From NCBI RefSeq assembly GCF_023701525.1, contig NZ_JAMQAW010000025.1:32425-96424 (forward strand): a stretch of DNA of 64,000 nucleotides. The letters run 5' to 3'. Source of the stretch: Streptomyces albipurpureus. Lineage in GTDB: Bacteria; Actinomycetota; Actinomycetes; Streptomycetales; Streptomycetaceae. How positions within the stretch are numbered: position 1 is the first letter of the stretch; the number at the start of each line of letters is the position of its first letter. Made by a program: the position numbers and the translations under genes. The notes beneath the pieces are model-generated. The model was not told the DNA's origin. It was given only the letters and a program-made list of their open reading frames with translations, and did not search any database. Below, one piece after another: positions 44,224 to 53,640 of the stretch.

Positions 44224-44643
44224 CTACACCAGGCCCTGCGCCGCTGCTTTCGGCGCGACGGGGTCGGGCCACTGGTCGCTGCGCCACTGTCTCGGTTGGC
44301 CGGCCAGCGCGGGGTGCGCGGCGAGGGCGGACGGCAGATCGAGGTGAAGGGGGATGGCTGGGTGGGAGCCGTCCGGGACAAAGGGGACTTCGGCGGGGAT
44401 CGCGGCGAGTTCCAGTCCGCGGTCTTCGTCCGCGAGCCGTTGAGCGGCTTGCCCGATGGCGAGTTGCCCGCCGAGGGACCAGCCGTGGAGTGCGGTGAGA
44501 TCAAGGATGACCGGTCCGGTGCCGCGGGCCAGGACCCAGCCGATCGCGCCGTTGAAGCGGTCGATGGCGTCGGGGCCGAGGTACCCGGCCAGGGATAGGA
44601 CGCCGAGGCCTGTATGGGTGGTGTAGCGCCACTCGATGGTCAT
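44224..44643 (-). CDS. STAS-domain anti-anti-sigma-type protein
   Basis: This 139-residue protein shows the STAS fold: VLSLAGYLGPDAIDRFNGAI near 15-34, VILDLTALHGWSLGGQLAIGQAAQRLA near 46-72 with the Ser/Gly phospho-loop region, and LELAAIP. ATG at 44643 starts the domain directly. It is 16 bp downstream of a serine-kinase-like gene on the same strand, the standard partner arrangement. It may sequester an anti-sigma factor when dephosphorylated. No sigma factor gene lies nearby, so the target is unknown. Confidence 0.8.
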   Translation of the reverse strand: MTIEWRYTTHTGLGVLSLAGYLGPDAIDRFNGAIGWVLARGTGPVILDLTALHGWSLGGQLAIGQAAQRLADEDRGLELAAIPAEVPFVPDGSHPAIPLHLDLPSALAAHPALAGQPRQWRSDQWPDPVAPKAAAQGLV

Positions 44644-44659
44644 TGTCACTCGTCTCGGT

Positions 44660-45094
44660 CTACAGGGGAAGGGTGATCCAGATGCTCTTGCCGCAGCCGT
44701 CCGCGTCACCGCGTACGACAGCCGTGCCGCCCAGGCTCGTGGTCAGTTCGGCCACCGTGCCCAGTCCGCTGTTGGAGCCGTTGGTGAGGGCTCCGTAGAG
44801 CGCCGGTTGGTAGGGATCGCGATCGTGGACCGCGAAGGCGAAGGTGTCAGAGCCCGCAGCGAGGATGACGGTGATGGTCGGGGAGAGGGCGGCGGCGTGC
44901 CGGACACTGTTGGTGACCAGTTCGGCCAGGATCAGTAGCGCCGGGCCGATGGTGGGGTGGCGAAGGCTGATGCCCCATTGCACCAGCGCTTGTTCGGTGT
45001 TCTCACGCGCTGTTCGGACTGCTGAGCCCCGGGCAGGCAGCGTGAGGATGAGTCGGCGGGGCAGCGTTTCCAACCCGACGAGTCCACCAATCAT
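44660..45094 (-). CDS. ATP-binding anti-sigma factor kinase-like protein
   Basis: This 144-residue HATPase-type protein has N-box ELVTNSVRHA near 57-66, the G1-like FAVHDRDPYQP near 88-98, and G2-like GLGTVAELTTSLGG near 109-122. It matches the RsbW/SpoIIAB-like families abundant in Streptomyces. It would phosphorylate its STAS partner. The ATG at 45094 is inferred from the domain start; no clear ribosome-binding site supports it. Confidence 0.8.
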   Translation of the reverse strand: MIGGLVGLETLPRRLILTLPARGSAVRTARENTEQALVQWGISLRHPTIGPALLILAELVTNSVRHAAALSPTITVILAAGSDTFAFAVHDRDPYQPALYGALTNGSNSGLGTVAELTTSLGGTAVVRGDADGCGKSIWITLPL

Positions 45095-45803
45095 CGCAGG
45101 CCCGAGGAAGTAAGGCGGAATCCGGCAACGGCCGGGGGCTGGGCACCCCTCACCGTGGGATGCGGTGGGTGACCACGAGCAGGCAGTACGCGGCGGTAGT
45201 GGCGGACTCCGCCGGGGTGGCGCACGGCGGTATCGGGACGCGGAAGGTCGACCGCCGAGCGGGGTCCCCCCGCGCCGGCGATCCGGTTCCCTGGGCGGGT
45301 GGGCGCGGCCAGCCCGGTACCGGCAGCGGGCTGGTTGCCGTGGCGGAAGCCCGGGCATCCGTTCTCCCGCAGCGGGGCGGCGGGGCGAGGGCACGCACCC
45401 TGGTGCCGGATTCGGACGTGTCGTCCATGGGGTGCGCCGCCGAACAGCCCGGGGGCCTCGGCCGAGCGGCGGGCGGGGGATTCAGTCAACGTACGACCTC
45501 TTCGGGGACGGATGGGGACCGGTTGGAGAGATGGTCGGGATGGCGGCGCGGCTGTTCCCGGCGCCGCGGTCATTCCCGTGGCATAGAGGTGGGGGGCGCC
45601 TAGGCTCGTCCGGCCCCGCTGATCCCCGGCGAATCCGGCCTCCGCGCCAAGCTCGGCGCCGGTACGCGGATCTGACGCGAGCGGCAGCGCGAAGCAGTCC
45701 GGGGTTGGCCGGAGCCCGCGGGGAGCCCTCTCAGCTCGGGTTGGATCCGCGAGGGAGGGGAGCGGCGACCGCATCGGGGGACGCCCCCGAGGAAGAGGCC
45801 GGC
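45095..45803. other. Intergenic region with one weak ORF
   Basis: About 700 bp with no supported gene apart from the low-confidence 45150-45428 frame. Confidence 0.5.
45150..45428 (-). CDS. Weak hypothetical ORF
   Basis: A 92-codon frame with high third-position GC and an ATG, but no known domain and a proline/arginine-rich product. It lies between the ATP-binding gene and the ArsR gene on the same strand. It could be a genuine small gene or a high-GC shadow. Confidence 0.22.
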   Translation of the reverse strand: MDDTSESGTRVRALAPPPRCGRTDARASATATSPLPVPGWPRPPAQGTGSPARGDPARRSTFRVPIPPCATPAESATTAAYCLLVVTHRIPR

Positions 45804-46151
45804 TCACTTCGTGGGGCCCTCGGCGTCCCGCAGCTCGGCAAGAAGCTCGTTCTGTCCCGCCAGCATCTCGGTGAGGATCCGTCGAGCGGCCCGCATCAGT
45901 TCTGCCACATCGCCGCCGGCGAGCTCGTAGACGACGGTCGCCCCGTCCCGGACGGAGATCACGATCCCGGACCGACGCAGCACCGCGAGTTGCTGGGAAA
46001 GCGCTGCCGGCTCGATCTCGATCTCGGCCAGCAGGCCACGGACGGGCATCGGCCCGTCCTGCAAGAGCTCCAGCACTCGAATCCGTACGGGATGCCCCAG
46101 CATCCGGAAGAACTCAGCCTTTGCCTGGTACAGCGGAACCGGCACGGTCAC
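45804..46151 (-). CDS. ArsR-family transcriptional regulator
   Basis: This 115-residue winged-helix protein has FFRMLGHPVRIRVLELLQDGP near 14-34 and the recognition helix IEPAALSQQLAVLRRSGIV near 47-65. There is no cysteine at all, so thiol- or Cys-metal sensing is unlikely. The GTG at 46151 follows AAGGGAGT by about 5 nt. A 40-bp perfect palindrome lies 73-113 bp upstream. ArsR repressors usually control themselves and a divergent transporter; here the divergent flank has only a partial membrane-protein frame, so its partner may be lost. Confidence 0.88.
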   Translation of the reverse strand: MTVPVPLYQAKAEFFRMLGHPVRIRVLELLQDGPMPVRGLLAEIEIEPAALSQQLAVLRRSGIVISVRDGATVVYELAGGDVAELMRAARRILTEMLAGQNELLAELRDAEGPTK

Positions 46152-46224
46152 TGACTCCCTTCACCGTCCCCGCAAACGGGGGCACCGGGTGCGTTCACAT
46201 CCCATGACGAGCACAGCCAGCACA

Positions 46225-46264
46225 GCATGTAGTGAATTGCAAAATTTTGCAATTCACTACATGC
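46225..46264. promoter_or_regulatory. 40-bp perfect palindrome, likely ArsR operator
   Basis: Positions 46225-46264 form an exact palindrome (arm GCATGTAGTGAATTGCAAAA), with an AT-rich core unusual in this GC-rich DNA. It lies upstream of the ArsR gene. The half-site GAATTGCAAAA resembles ArsR-type inverted repeats. Confidence 0.75.
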
Positions 46265-46529
46265 GAAGCCATGGCTGGCGCGGGACGACTCCGCCACACC
46301 CCGGGCAGAGCTGGCAGCCCTCGGCGTCGGCCGGCTACTCCCCCGCACCCACCCGGATCGGGGTGCGCGGGGATGACCCCGCCGAACGCGGCACAGCGCG
46401 ACCGCACTGGCTCAGAGCGATCGGCCCTTCATTGGATACCGGGACGAACCGGTACGACCATGAACACGATCACCGTGCGAAGCGCCGGCGGATGAGTATC
46501 CGGGGACCCTGACGTGAGTAGGGCACCCG

Positions 46530-46910
46530 ATGTCCAGCCAGAAGGTGGCCGATCGAATGGACATCATGGATTCAGATGCCCCGCGACACCCCCGCATCCA
46601 GCATGTCACCACGGCAGGCACCGCCCTCGCGGTGACTCTCTTCCCGCTGGTGGTCGGTGTTTTGCTCGCCAAGGTGGCCGCGGGTGACCCCATGACATCC
46701 GTGAACGCGATGGTCACCAGCGGTGGGCAGCGGGTGCGCCACGCGCCCTCGATCTGGCGCGGGTGCGGGCGCGATGCGCTACGCCGGTGCAAGGCACCGC
46801 TGCGAGCGCCTCGGGGATCGCTGATCCCGAACGGCCCCCGGTGGTCGGGAAGAGATCGCGCCGGTGGGCACACCTCGCGGTCAGCGGATCTCCCGCGCAG
46901 GGTGTCCTGA
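46530..46910 (+). CDS. Partial membrane-protein ORF, possibly truncated
   Basis: The first 60 codons have strong codon bias and encode one TM helix (TTAGTALAVTLFPLVVGVLLA near residues 26-46). The remaining sequence is Arg-rich and not membrane-like. It sits where a divergent partner of the ArsR gene would be expected. It may be the N-terminal stump of a transporter or a short membrane protein. Confidence 0.3.
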   Translation: MSSQKVADRMDIMDSDAPRHPRIQHVTTAGTALAVTLFPLVVGVLLAKVAAGDPMTSVNAMVTSGGQRVRHAPSIWRGCGRDALRRCKAPLRAPRGSLIPNGPRWSGRDRAGGHTSRSADLPRRVS

Positions 46911-47172
46911 GAGAGTTCGCCGCCTGCCAACGGACCCCTGCCGGTGGCCCTGGCTACCGGCAGACGGTCCCTCAGCTCGGATGCCACCACACGATCGGTT
47001 GACGTTCCCGCCGTTGGGTCGCCGGGATGCGCTCACCCGATCCCCGTGGCACGCGGCGCTCATCCCCGCGACTCCGCGGGGGTCTGTCATCTCCTGAGGC
47101 GGCAGCTCGGCGAATCGCAGAGCGCAACCGCCGCATCTGGAACGAGGGTTGGTCGGGACACGACGACCCTGG

Positions 47173-48165
47173 TCAAGCCGACCGCGGACCACAACTTCCC
47201 GGGATGGCGGGAACGGTCCGGTGGAAGAGGACCGATCCACCGTTGTTCTCGTCGTCGGTGCCCCAGATCTGCTGCCCGTCGGGAAGGTGGACGACTGCCT
47301 CGATCTTGCGATCGTCCGCCTTGGTGAACACCCCGAGCGGGACCAGGCACTCTTCCTGCAACCGCAACACCGGCCGCTGGTCGCGGTCCACCGCGAGCGT
47401 GCCCGCGTTGTAGACCGCGGAGCTGAACGGGCCGTCGTTGGTATCGGGGTCCGACGCGGAGGAAACCAACAGGGTTCCATCCGTGAGGATCTTGAGGTCG
47501 CTGATGTGTCGCACATCGTCCTCGTCGGGGAACGGCACCCCGAAGTCACGGGTGTCGGCGGGTGCCCCGATGTTGATGCCGTCCGCGGTGAAGCTCACCA
47601 CGGCGGCGCGTACGACCGCCTTTGTCGCGCTGCTGCCCCGAGTGGCCCACACGGCGAAGGTCCGCCCGGAGGGGTGGCGGGAGAGTGCGAAGCTCTCATA
47701 GTTGTCATCCGCAGCCCGCTCGGGTAGGGCGAACGGCTCACCCCCTACGATCGCGGTACCGTCCGTAACGGCGATGGGATACGCCAGGCCCTTGCTGGTC
47801 ACGGCGATGTACTGATCCTTCTGCCCCGGCACCGCGTCCAGTGCCTCCAGGTCCTTGGGGAGTGGCCCCTCCCAGTCCAGAGCCCTGGTCACAGGTTCCG
47901 CGCCAGGCCTGAGCCACACCGAAACCACCCTGTCCTGCCCTGCGTCCTTGTTGTCCCGCACCACCACCACGTCCGCGAGCCCCGAACCCACGGCGGTGCC
48001 GTGCACCAGGGCCATGCCGCTCACCCCACCGGTGATACCGGTTCCAACGCGCTGCCAGGGCTGCGGCTCCACACCCTGAGCGCCCGCCCCAGCGCTCGTG
48101 GCCGTCGCCGTGCTCATCAGACAGGCGCATACGGCAGCCACCGGCAGAATTCCGTTTCTGATCAT
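47173..48165 (-). CDS. Secreted protein of unknown function (beta-propeller-like)
   Basis: This 330-residue protein starts with a signal peptide (ILPVAAVCACLMSTATATSAGA) and has no lipobox. The rest is rich in repeating beta patterns (GTGITGGVSGMALVHG, RAAVVSFTADG, LKILTDGTLLVSSAS) like a beta-propeller or esterase-like phytase fold, though I cannot match a family. Probable extracellular location. No operon partner; a lipoprotein gene follows 345 bp downstream on the same strand. Confidence 0.65.
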   Translation of the reverse strand: MIRNGILPVAAVCACLMSTATATSAGAGAQGVEPQPWQRVGTGITGGVSGMALVHGTAVGSGLADVVVVRDNKDAGQDRVVSVWLRPGAEPVTRALDWEGPLPKDLEALDAVPGQKDQYIAVTSKGLAYPIAVTDGTAIVGGEPFALPERAADDNYESFALSRHPSGRTFAVWATRGSSATKAVVRAAVVSFTADGINIGAPADTRDFGVPFPDEDDVRHISDLKILTDGTLLVSSASDPDTNDGPFSSAVYNAGTLAVDRDQRPVLRLQEECLVPLGVFTKADDRKIEAVVHLPDGQQIWGTDDENNGGSVLFHRTVPAIPGSCGPRSA

Positions 48166-48509
48166 GGTGCAACGCTAGGGCTCCGCCGCTCCCATCCGAC
48201 GCATCCCCACAGCACCTGACGGACTGACGCACCCATCCGGCCCACACCGCGCGGCACAAGACGGAAGGTCCGCTCCGGACCGCTTCCCTCGGAGGCACGC
48301 GATACCGGCCTGCCCCTCGGAGCCCGACCCGTTGCGTCCCGCTCTTGAAACCCTGTGGGGCTCACCTCCCGGCAAGCCCCATCGCCAGATGGCGGTTGGA
48401 GGCCAGGGCAGTTGGGATCGCAGCAGAAAGCCGTGCGGCGGACCTCCGCTGCACGGCTCTCAACCCTACTGACCAGCCAGGGCGTTGGACTCGCGGGTAC
48501 CGGGCGCGG
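48166..48509. other. Intergenic region with a terminator
   Basis: Upstream region of the secreted protein; the hairpin at 48429-48458 serves the downstream end of the mmpS-like gene. No other gene. Confidence 0.5.
48429..48458 (-). terminator. Hairpin terminator of mmpS-like gene
   Basis: AGCCGTGC pairs with GCACGGCT, with inner GCGGA/TCCGC pairing over CC. It is about 50 bp beyond the minus-strand stop at 48510. Confidence 0.65.
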
Positions 48510-48950
48510 CTACTGGGCGAGCGGAGAGATCGCCACACAGCCCTTGGCGGCGGCCAGGCCCTTGGCCGACTGGTCCGCGATCGTCTTGCCCTTGTAGATG
48601 ATCTTGCAGTTGATCTGTGCGTCGCCGCTCACGTCCACCGCGACGGGCAGCACCGAAGGAGCCATGATCCCACGCAGGGTAACGGTCTTCTTCCACGGCA
48701 GCGTCGGCTTGTCCACGGCCTCAAGCTTCGGGTTCGTGGCAGTGCCACCACCAGCCGAGAACTGGATGGAATCGACGCCCTTCCCCGTGACCTCGTAAGT
48801 GACCTCGTACTTCTCGTTCATGGCCTTGTCTACCTGGTCGACAGCCTCGTCCTTCGCAACCTCACTGACCTCGGAACAGGCGCTGAGCCCGAACACAAGG
48901 CCGATGGCGGCCATGCCAGCCACGGCAGCGGTACGGATGGAACGGTGCAT
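48510..48950 (-). CDS. MmpS-type lipoprotein
   Basis: This 146-residue lipoprotein has an N-terminal signal with lipobox GLSAC (Cys25) and a C-terminal MmpS-like beta domain with KYEVTYEVTGKG, LEAVDKPTLPWKKTVTLRG and DAQINCKIIYKGKTI. MmpS proteins support MmpL transporters, but no mmpL is adjacent, as with many Streptomyces copies. The ATG at 48950 follows AGGGGTC. A hairpin lies after the stop. Confidence 0.78.
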   Translation of the reverse strand: MHRSIRTAAVAGMAAIGLVFGLSACSEVSEVAKDEAVDQVDKAMNEKYEVTYEVTGKGVDSIQFSAGGGTATNPKLEAVDKPTLPWKKTVTLRGIMAPSVLPVAVDVSGDAQINCKIIYKGKTIADQSAKGLAAAKGCVAISPLAQ

Positions 48951-49598
48951 GAATGACCCCTGGATCTTGATAATCGAATCCGCACACAATCGTAAAGGGA
49001 CGATAAAAGTCAAGCTGAGAGCCGTCGCTGAGGGTCCTCCCGAAGAGCGCGGCTCCAAGATCCGATACGCCGGCTCCCGCACTGTGGCCACGGCTGCTTG
49101 GGGCCGTCCCGGCATGGTTGGACGCTCCCCACGCGAGCATCCCCTGATGCCCCTGAAAGACCGGCGGCGGGGCGCTGGGGCGTCGGGACCTGCCGGTCCG
49201 GGGGCTCACAGGACGCGGGACTCACTCCACCGCGTCCGAACCAGAGCGCCCGAGTAGGTCAGTGGGCATCTCCGTCACGTCGTTCAGGCGCCGCCGCCGA
49301 TGGCTACGCGGCCTCCGCCCACCATGGGCGCCGACGCCTCGGCCGTCCCGCGTCCGGGTGATGTGTTCCCCGTCTGGACACCACTCGGTCGCGCATACCA
49401 GTACCAAGTTCTTCAGCAGGCCCCCCGCCCCCGCCTCCGGGGCATGAACGCCCAACGCTCGACCAACAGGTCGGCGGGGACCAGTCGCCCCCCGTGCGTC
49501 TGGTCCCCGCCGACCTTCAACTCCAGACTGCCGGACGGTGAGTACCAGGATGGAACGTTTCGGGCCAGGCCGAAACGTCGGACGGAAGGAGATCGCCG
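48951..49598. other. Intergenic region with inverted repeat
   Basis: Contains the IR 49555-49578 upstream of the decayed ArsR gene. Frames in the region are overlapping high-GC shadows. Confidence 0.5.
49555..49578. promoter_or_regulatory. Palindromic site upstream of decayed ArsR gene
   Basis: ACGTTTCGG pairs perfectly with CCGAAACGT over 6 nt. It lies 20 bp before the TTG start of the decayed gene and resembles an ArsR-type operator, perhaps an orphan. Confidence 0.5.
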
Positions 49599-50032
49599 TT
49601 GATCAGAATTCACTCCTCGGTGAACGACGCGGCCCGCACCAGGCGCACCGCCGCGCCGGATCCGCTGGCGGTCAACACCCTGATCACGCTGTACCCGGCG
49701 CTTACCGAGTAGGAGGTGACCCGATCCCGCAATCTCCCGTCGCGGCAACGCACGGTCCGTTCCCCACGCTCGCCGCGCTGTTGGGACATGGCAGGGCCAC
49801 CGTTCTCTCCGTCATCGCCGAGAGCAGGGGCGGCGTATCGACCGGCGATCTCGCTGACCGGGCTGGTCTGTCCGCTGCCACGGTGAGCGAACACACCTCT
49901 GTCCTACGGCGTGCCGGTCTCGTCTCCACCCGTCAGCTGGGAAGAGCTCGCTGCCACTCCCTCACCACGCTGGGCAGGGACCTCCTCCAAAGCGCGGCCA
50001 CAGATGTCTTCGACGGGCGGTACCGGGGGTAG
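49599..50032 (+). pseudogene. Decayed ArsR-type (DUF5937-like) regulator
   Basis: From TTG 49599, behind a strong GGAAGGAGA site, the first about 40 codons read IRIHSSVNDAARTRRTAAPDPL, like the N-terminus of DUF5937/ArsR regulators. A TAG then interrupts. In another frame the winged-helix end survives (LAALLGHGRATVLSVIAES, LADRAGLSAATVSEHTSVLR, TTLGRDLL) to a stop at 50032. So a frameshift plus deletion has split an originally about 320-residue protein. No intact copy elsewhere. Confidence 0.6.
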
Positions 50033-50418
50033 GGCACCTGATCAACTGTGCCCAGGCCCAGTGGAATACGGACCGCGCGCACGATGTGGAAGGGAACTCG
50101 TTCGTCTGGTGGTTTCAGCTTTCGCGAGGACGGGCGGGCGGCATACTGGGCGTCCTACGCGAAGTTGTGAGATGGGTGCACGGGGGGTGCGTGTGGAGAG
50201 CGCTTCGGGGAGGTGCGGGGGCACCGGAGCGTCGGCCGGGTGGAAACCGCCTCACCAAGGGGGCATGGGTTCAATCCATGTTCGGCCACGACCACCACGA
50301 AGGGCGTGGTGGTGGCGGACGTCCACGCGTTGAGGAAACGGCCCTGAGAAAAGCAGCCCGCCTCAGACCGGCGAACGACCAGCAGAGCACAGCACCAACC
50401 ATGACAGGGCGGTAGAGG
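50033..50418. other. Intergenic region with hairpin
   Basis: An inverted repeat ACCACCACG/CGTGGTGGT at 50291-50313 with a 5-nt loop lies upstream of the DUF574 gene. No gene recognised. Confidence 0.5.
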
Positions 50419-51216
50419 ATGCACGAGCAGAGCGATCACCAGGCAGCACACTCCGGCAGCCAGGCGCACTCGGCACGGGTGTACGACTACATCATCGGTG
50501 GCAAGGACCACTACGAGGTGGATCGGGAAGCGGCCGAAGCATCCCTACGGGCCTGGCCCGGTCTGCGAACGAGCATGCTGGCGAACCGCTCGGCAATGCG
50601 TCGTATGGCCCACTGGCTGGCGGCGGAAGCGGAGGTCCGGCAGTTCCTCGACATCGGCACCGGAATCCCCACCGAGCCGAACCTCCACCAGGTCGTCCAA
50701 CGGGTGGCGCCGCAGTCGCGGGTCGTCTACGTGGACAATGACCCGATCGTCCTCGCCCACGCCAACGCGCTGATGACCAGCACCCCCGAGGGCCTGACCG
50801 CCTATGTCGAGGCCGATATGAACGTCCCCGGCGACCTCCTCTGCGCCCCGGCCCTCCACCAGACACTCGACCTCGACCAGCCGGTGGCCCTGACCGTCAT
50901 CGCCATGCTCCAGTTCGTCCAGGACGCACAGGGTCTGGTCGAGACACTGATGGAACCGTTGGCGCCAGGGAGCTATCTGGCCATCACCCTCGCCACCGCG
51001 GATCTTGCCCCCGGCTCCGATTCGCTGGCCGCGGAGTACACCCGACGCGGCATTCCCATGTACCTGCGCAATCGCACGGAAGTGGAACGGCTCTTCAACG
51101 GGCTTGAGCTGGTCGCCCCTGGCGTCGTCCCGATGACATCCTGGCGGACTCCCGAAGGTGAGCAACTGCCCAGCACCACAACGAACATGTATGCCGGAGT
51201 CGCGCGCAAACCCTGA
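50419..51216 (+). CDS. SAM-dependent methyltransferase, DUF574 family
   Basis: This 265-residue protein is of the actinobacterial Methyltransf_19/DUF574 family: SARVYDYIIGGKDHYEVDREAA near 18-39, FLDIGTGIPTEPNLH near 76-90 (SAM loop), and VVYVDNDPIVLAHA near 102-115. SAM use is inferred from family fold. Target not known. Streptomyces genomes contain many, often near regulators and resistance genes. It appears monocistronic; a GlxA-type regulator follows about 165 bp later. Confidence 0.9.
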   Translation: MHEQSDHQAAHSGSQAHSARVYDYIIGGKDHYEVDREAAEASLRAWPGLRTSMLANRSAMRRMAHWLAAEAEVRQFLDIGTGIPTEPNLHQVVQRVAPQSRVVYVDNDPIVLAHANALMTSTPEGLTAYVEADMNVPGDLLCAPALHQTLDLDQPVALTVIAMLQFVQDAQGLVETLMEPLAPGSYLAITLATADLAPGSDSLAAEYTRRGIPMYLRNRTEVERLFNGLELVAPGVVPMTSWRTPEGEQLPSTTTNMYAGVARKP

Positions 51217-51380
51217 CCCTCACCGCCTGCCATGGAGGCACGCAGCGGGGCCGGGGACCCGAGAGGCACCATCCGCACCATCACGGCCCCGCCCGGACCG
51301 GTCGTTTCGGGCCTCTCTCCGGGCCGTGGCGATTTGACCGCATCCCGGCTATTTTCGTCTCCAGGAGACGGGGTGGGAAG

Positions 51381-52484
51381 ATGCGGATCGGGATCCTTGC
51401 CTATGAAGGCTGTCTGGCAGCCGAGGTCTTTGTCTTCTCGGATCTCCTTCTCATCGCCAACCGGGTCGCCCGACAGCTGGGTACGTCATCGACCGTTCCC
51501 TTCCAGGTGTCCGTCATCGCCTCATCGACATCACCGGTTCGGGCGGCCGGTGGATTCGCGATCGGAGCGCAGCGCTGGCACCAGGGCTTCGACCAGCTGG
51601 TCGTACCCGGGTTCGAGCTCATGCCATCCGACGACCTCGGGGCTCGACTGGCCCGCTGGCACAGCGAAACCTCGTTCATCCGGGCGGCCGCGGAACGCGA
51701 CACACCCATCGCATCGGTGTGTGTCGGCGCGTTCTTGCTGGGCGAGGCGGGGCTCCTTGACGGGCGCAGCTGCACAACGTCATGGCTGTTCGCATCCGAG
51801 CTGGCGCTACGGTATCCGCGGTCGACCGTCCGTCGCGAGTCGCTGATCGTGCACGACCGGCCCGTCACCACCACGGCGGCGTTCAGCGCCGCGCTCGACC
51901 TCGCGACGGCCCTCATCCGCGAACACCTCGGTGCGGATATCGCCCGGGCCACCGCCAGAATCACCCTCGTAGCCGAGAACCGGACCAGCCAGGCTCCCTA
52001 CATCGTCGAATCGATGCTGCCGGCGAACCGTGGACCGTTCGCCCGGGAGGTCGAGAACTGGCTGGTGGACCATCTGTCCGAGGGCTATGACCTGACGCGT
52101 CTGGCGGCAGCGTTCCAGGTGAGCACCCGGACACTGCTGCGAAGGTTCCGGGCCCAGGCCGGAGAGTCACCGCTGACCTTCCTTCAGCGGGCACGTGTCA
52201 GAGCCGCCAAACGGCTCCTTGAAACCACCGATCACCCCTTGGGCGAGATCCTGAAGCGCGTTGGCTACCAGGACGCGGGAACATTCCGTCGCCTCTTCAT
52301 CGAGCAGGTGGGTGTCAGCGTCAGCGACTACCGCCGACAGTTCCGCACCGGCCGACCCACTCCCGCCAGCCCCGCTGTGCGCCGCTCACGAACCTCACCG
52401 GCCGCTCGGACCAAGGGTGGCGAGAACGACATCGAGCATGGCGATCACGCCCCTCGTGGAACTGATCCACGGCAGAAAGACTGA
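51381..52484 (+). CDS. GlxA-type AraC-family regulator (DJ-1/PfpI + HTH)
   Basis: This 367-residue protein has a DJ-1/PfpI amidotransferase-like sensor domain (1-190) with IGILAYEGCLAAEVF and the nucleophile-elbow-like IASVCVGAFLLGEAGLL (Cys near 115). Its C-terminal AraC HTH pair spans about 230-330 (LTRLAAAFQVSTRTLLRRF, then YQDAGTFRRLFIE). Ligand unknown. The tail beyond 335 is a low-complexity extension. It precedes a dienelactone hydrolase on the same strand by 130 bp and may regulate it. Confidence 0.88.
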   Translation: MRIGILAYEGCLAAEVFVFSDLLLIANRVARQLGTSSTVPFQVSVIASSTSPVRAAGGFAIGAQRWHQGFDQLVVPGFELMPSDDLGARLARWHSETSFIRAAAERDTPIASVCVGAFLLGEAGLLDGRSCTTSWLFASELALRYPRSTVRRESLIVHDRPVTTTAAFSAALDLATALIREHLGADIARATARITLVAENRTSQAPYIVESMLPANRGPFAREVENWLVDHLSEGYDLTRLAAAFQVSTRTLLRRFRAQAGESPLTFLQRARVRAAKRLLETTDHPLGEILKRVGYQDAGTFRRLFIEQVGVSVSDYRRQFRTGRPTPASPAVRRSRTSPAARTKGGENDIEHGDHAPRGTDPRQKD

Positions 52485-52614
52485 TCTCGCTCGAACGCAC
52501 GGGATCAGACTGCCGCGGCGATCCCCGACCCGACCGAGCGACCCACGTCGACGAGTCCTGTGATGGGCCTCCCGATGGGGTTCGATGAGTTTCGATGAGT
52601 GAGGAAGTACGAGG

Positions 52615-53433
52615 GTGCCCAACCGAAGCATGAACGAAGATGATCCTCTGGAGGACTTCGATCGCCGAAGGATCGGCCTCGACGGTGTCACCAAGACCGT
52701 GTACGTGGCGGGAAAGGGGCCGGCCGTGATCCTCATGCCGGAGATGCCGGGGATCAGCCCGCATGTCGCTCGCTTCGGCCGCTGGGTTCGTGACGCGGGA
52801 TTCACCGTGTACCTACCGTCGCTGTTCGGCCGCGATGGCGCGGTTCCCACGGTGGAGGAGGGAACCGCCGTGTTCAGACGGGCGTGTGTCAGCGCCGAGT
52901 TCCGTGCGTTCGCCGCCCATGAGTCAAGCCCGGTGACCGGTTGGCTGCGCTCCCTGGCGAGGCTGGCGCACCAGGAGTGCGGTGGCCCTGGTGCGGGGGC
53001 GATCGGTATGTGCTTCACCGGCAACTTCGCACTCACCCTGATGCTCGAACCCTCGGTGCTCGCATCGGTCCTGGCCCAGCCGTCGCTGCCGCTCGACTCA
53101 CCTGACCGGGTAGCCAGTCCACCAGCTGAACTCGCCGCGGTGGGGCAACGCCTCGACCAGGATGATCTGACGGTCATGGCCTACCGTTTCCAGGGAGATC
53201 GCTTCTGCCGAGCGCAGCGGTTCGCCGCCTACTCCGCGGCACTCGGAGACCGCTTCATCGCCCGGGTTCTCCCCGATTCCGCGGCCAACTCGGAGACATC
53301 GCCGTTCTTCGAGCAGGTGATCGCGACACCGCACAGTGTGGTGACCGCGCATCTGATCGACGCGGCGGGCGAACCGACCATCGCCGCCCGCGATGAGATC
53401 CTCTCCTTCTTCCATCACCGGCTGGCCACCTGA
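52615..53433 (+). CDS. Dienelactone hydrolase family protein
   Basis: This 272-residue alpha/beta hydrolase has the DLH features: MPEMPGISPHV with Glu43, and the nucleophile elbow GMCFTGNF with Cys133 in place of serine. The family hydrolyses dienelactone and related lactones or esters in aromatic degradation. The His of the triad would be near 240. GTG 52615 has GAGGAAG upstream; ATG 52630 is possible. It lies after a GlxA-type regulator, which may control it. Confidence 0.8.
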   Translation: MPNRSMNEDDPLEDFDRRRIGLDGVTKTVYVAGKGPAVILMPEMPGISPHVARFGRWVRDAGFTVYLPSLFGRDGAVPTVEEGTAVFRRACVSAEFRAFAAHESSPVTGWLRSLARLAHQECGGPGAGAIGMCFTGNFALTLMLEPSVLASVLAQPSLPLDSPDRVASPPAELAAVGQRLDQDDLTVMAYRFQGDRFCRAQRFAAYSAALGDRFIARVLPDSAANSETSPFFEQVIATPHSVVTAHLIDAAGEPTIAARDEILSFFHHRLAT

Positions 53434-53640
53434 GGCTGCCGGGCTCGTCCCGCCTGCGGACCCGGGCGACCACCGGCGCGGGGAAGCTCGCTCCAGTGCC
53501 CCGTCCCGGTGTCGTGGACGGGGCTCGCCTCCGCAGAAGCAGCGATTCCACCCGGATGGGGCGCCGCCGACTCATACGACGACGCCCCCGACCGCTGCCG
53601 AAACGGCCACCAGCCTTCCCGGCGCTACCCTCGTGGTGGG

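Larger units (their letters stand above)
46152..47172. other. Intergenic region with ArsR operator and a partial membrane ORF
   Basis: Holds the palindrome at 46225-46264 and the 46530-46910 frame. The last 260 bp up to the secreted-protein stop show nothing recognisable. Confidence 0.55.

Noticed and set aside
50230..50310. tRNA-like T-arm: GGTTCAATCC near 50268
   Set aside because: A stem of CATGG/CCATG can form, but no acceptor, D or anticodon arms fit and T-loop pairing in the standard register fails.
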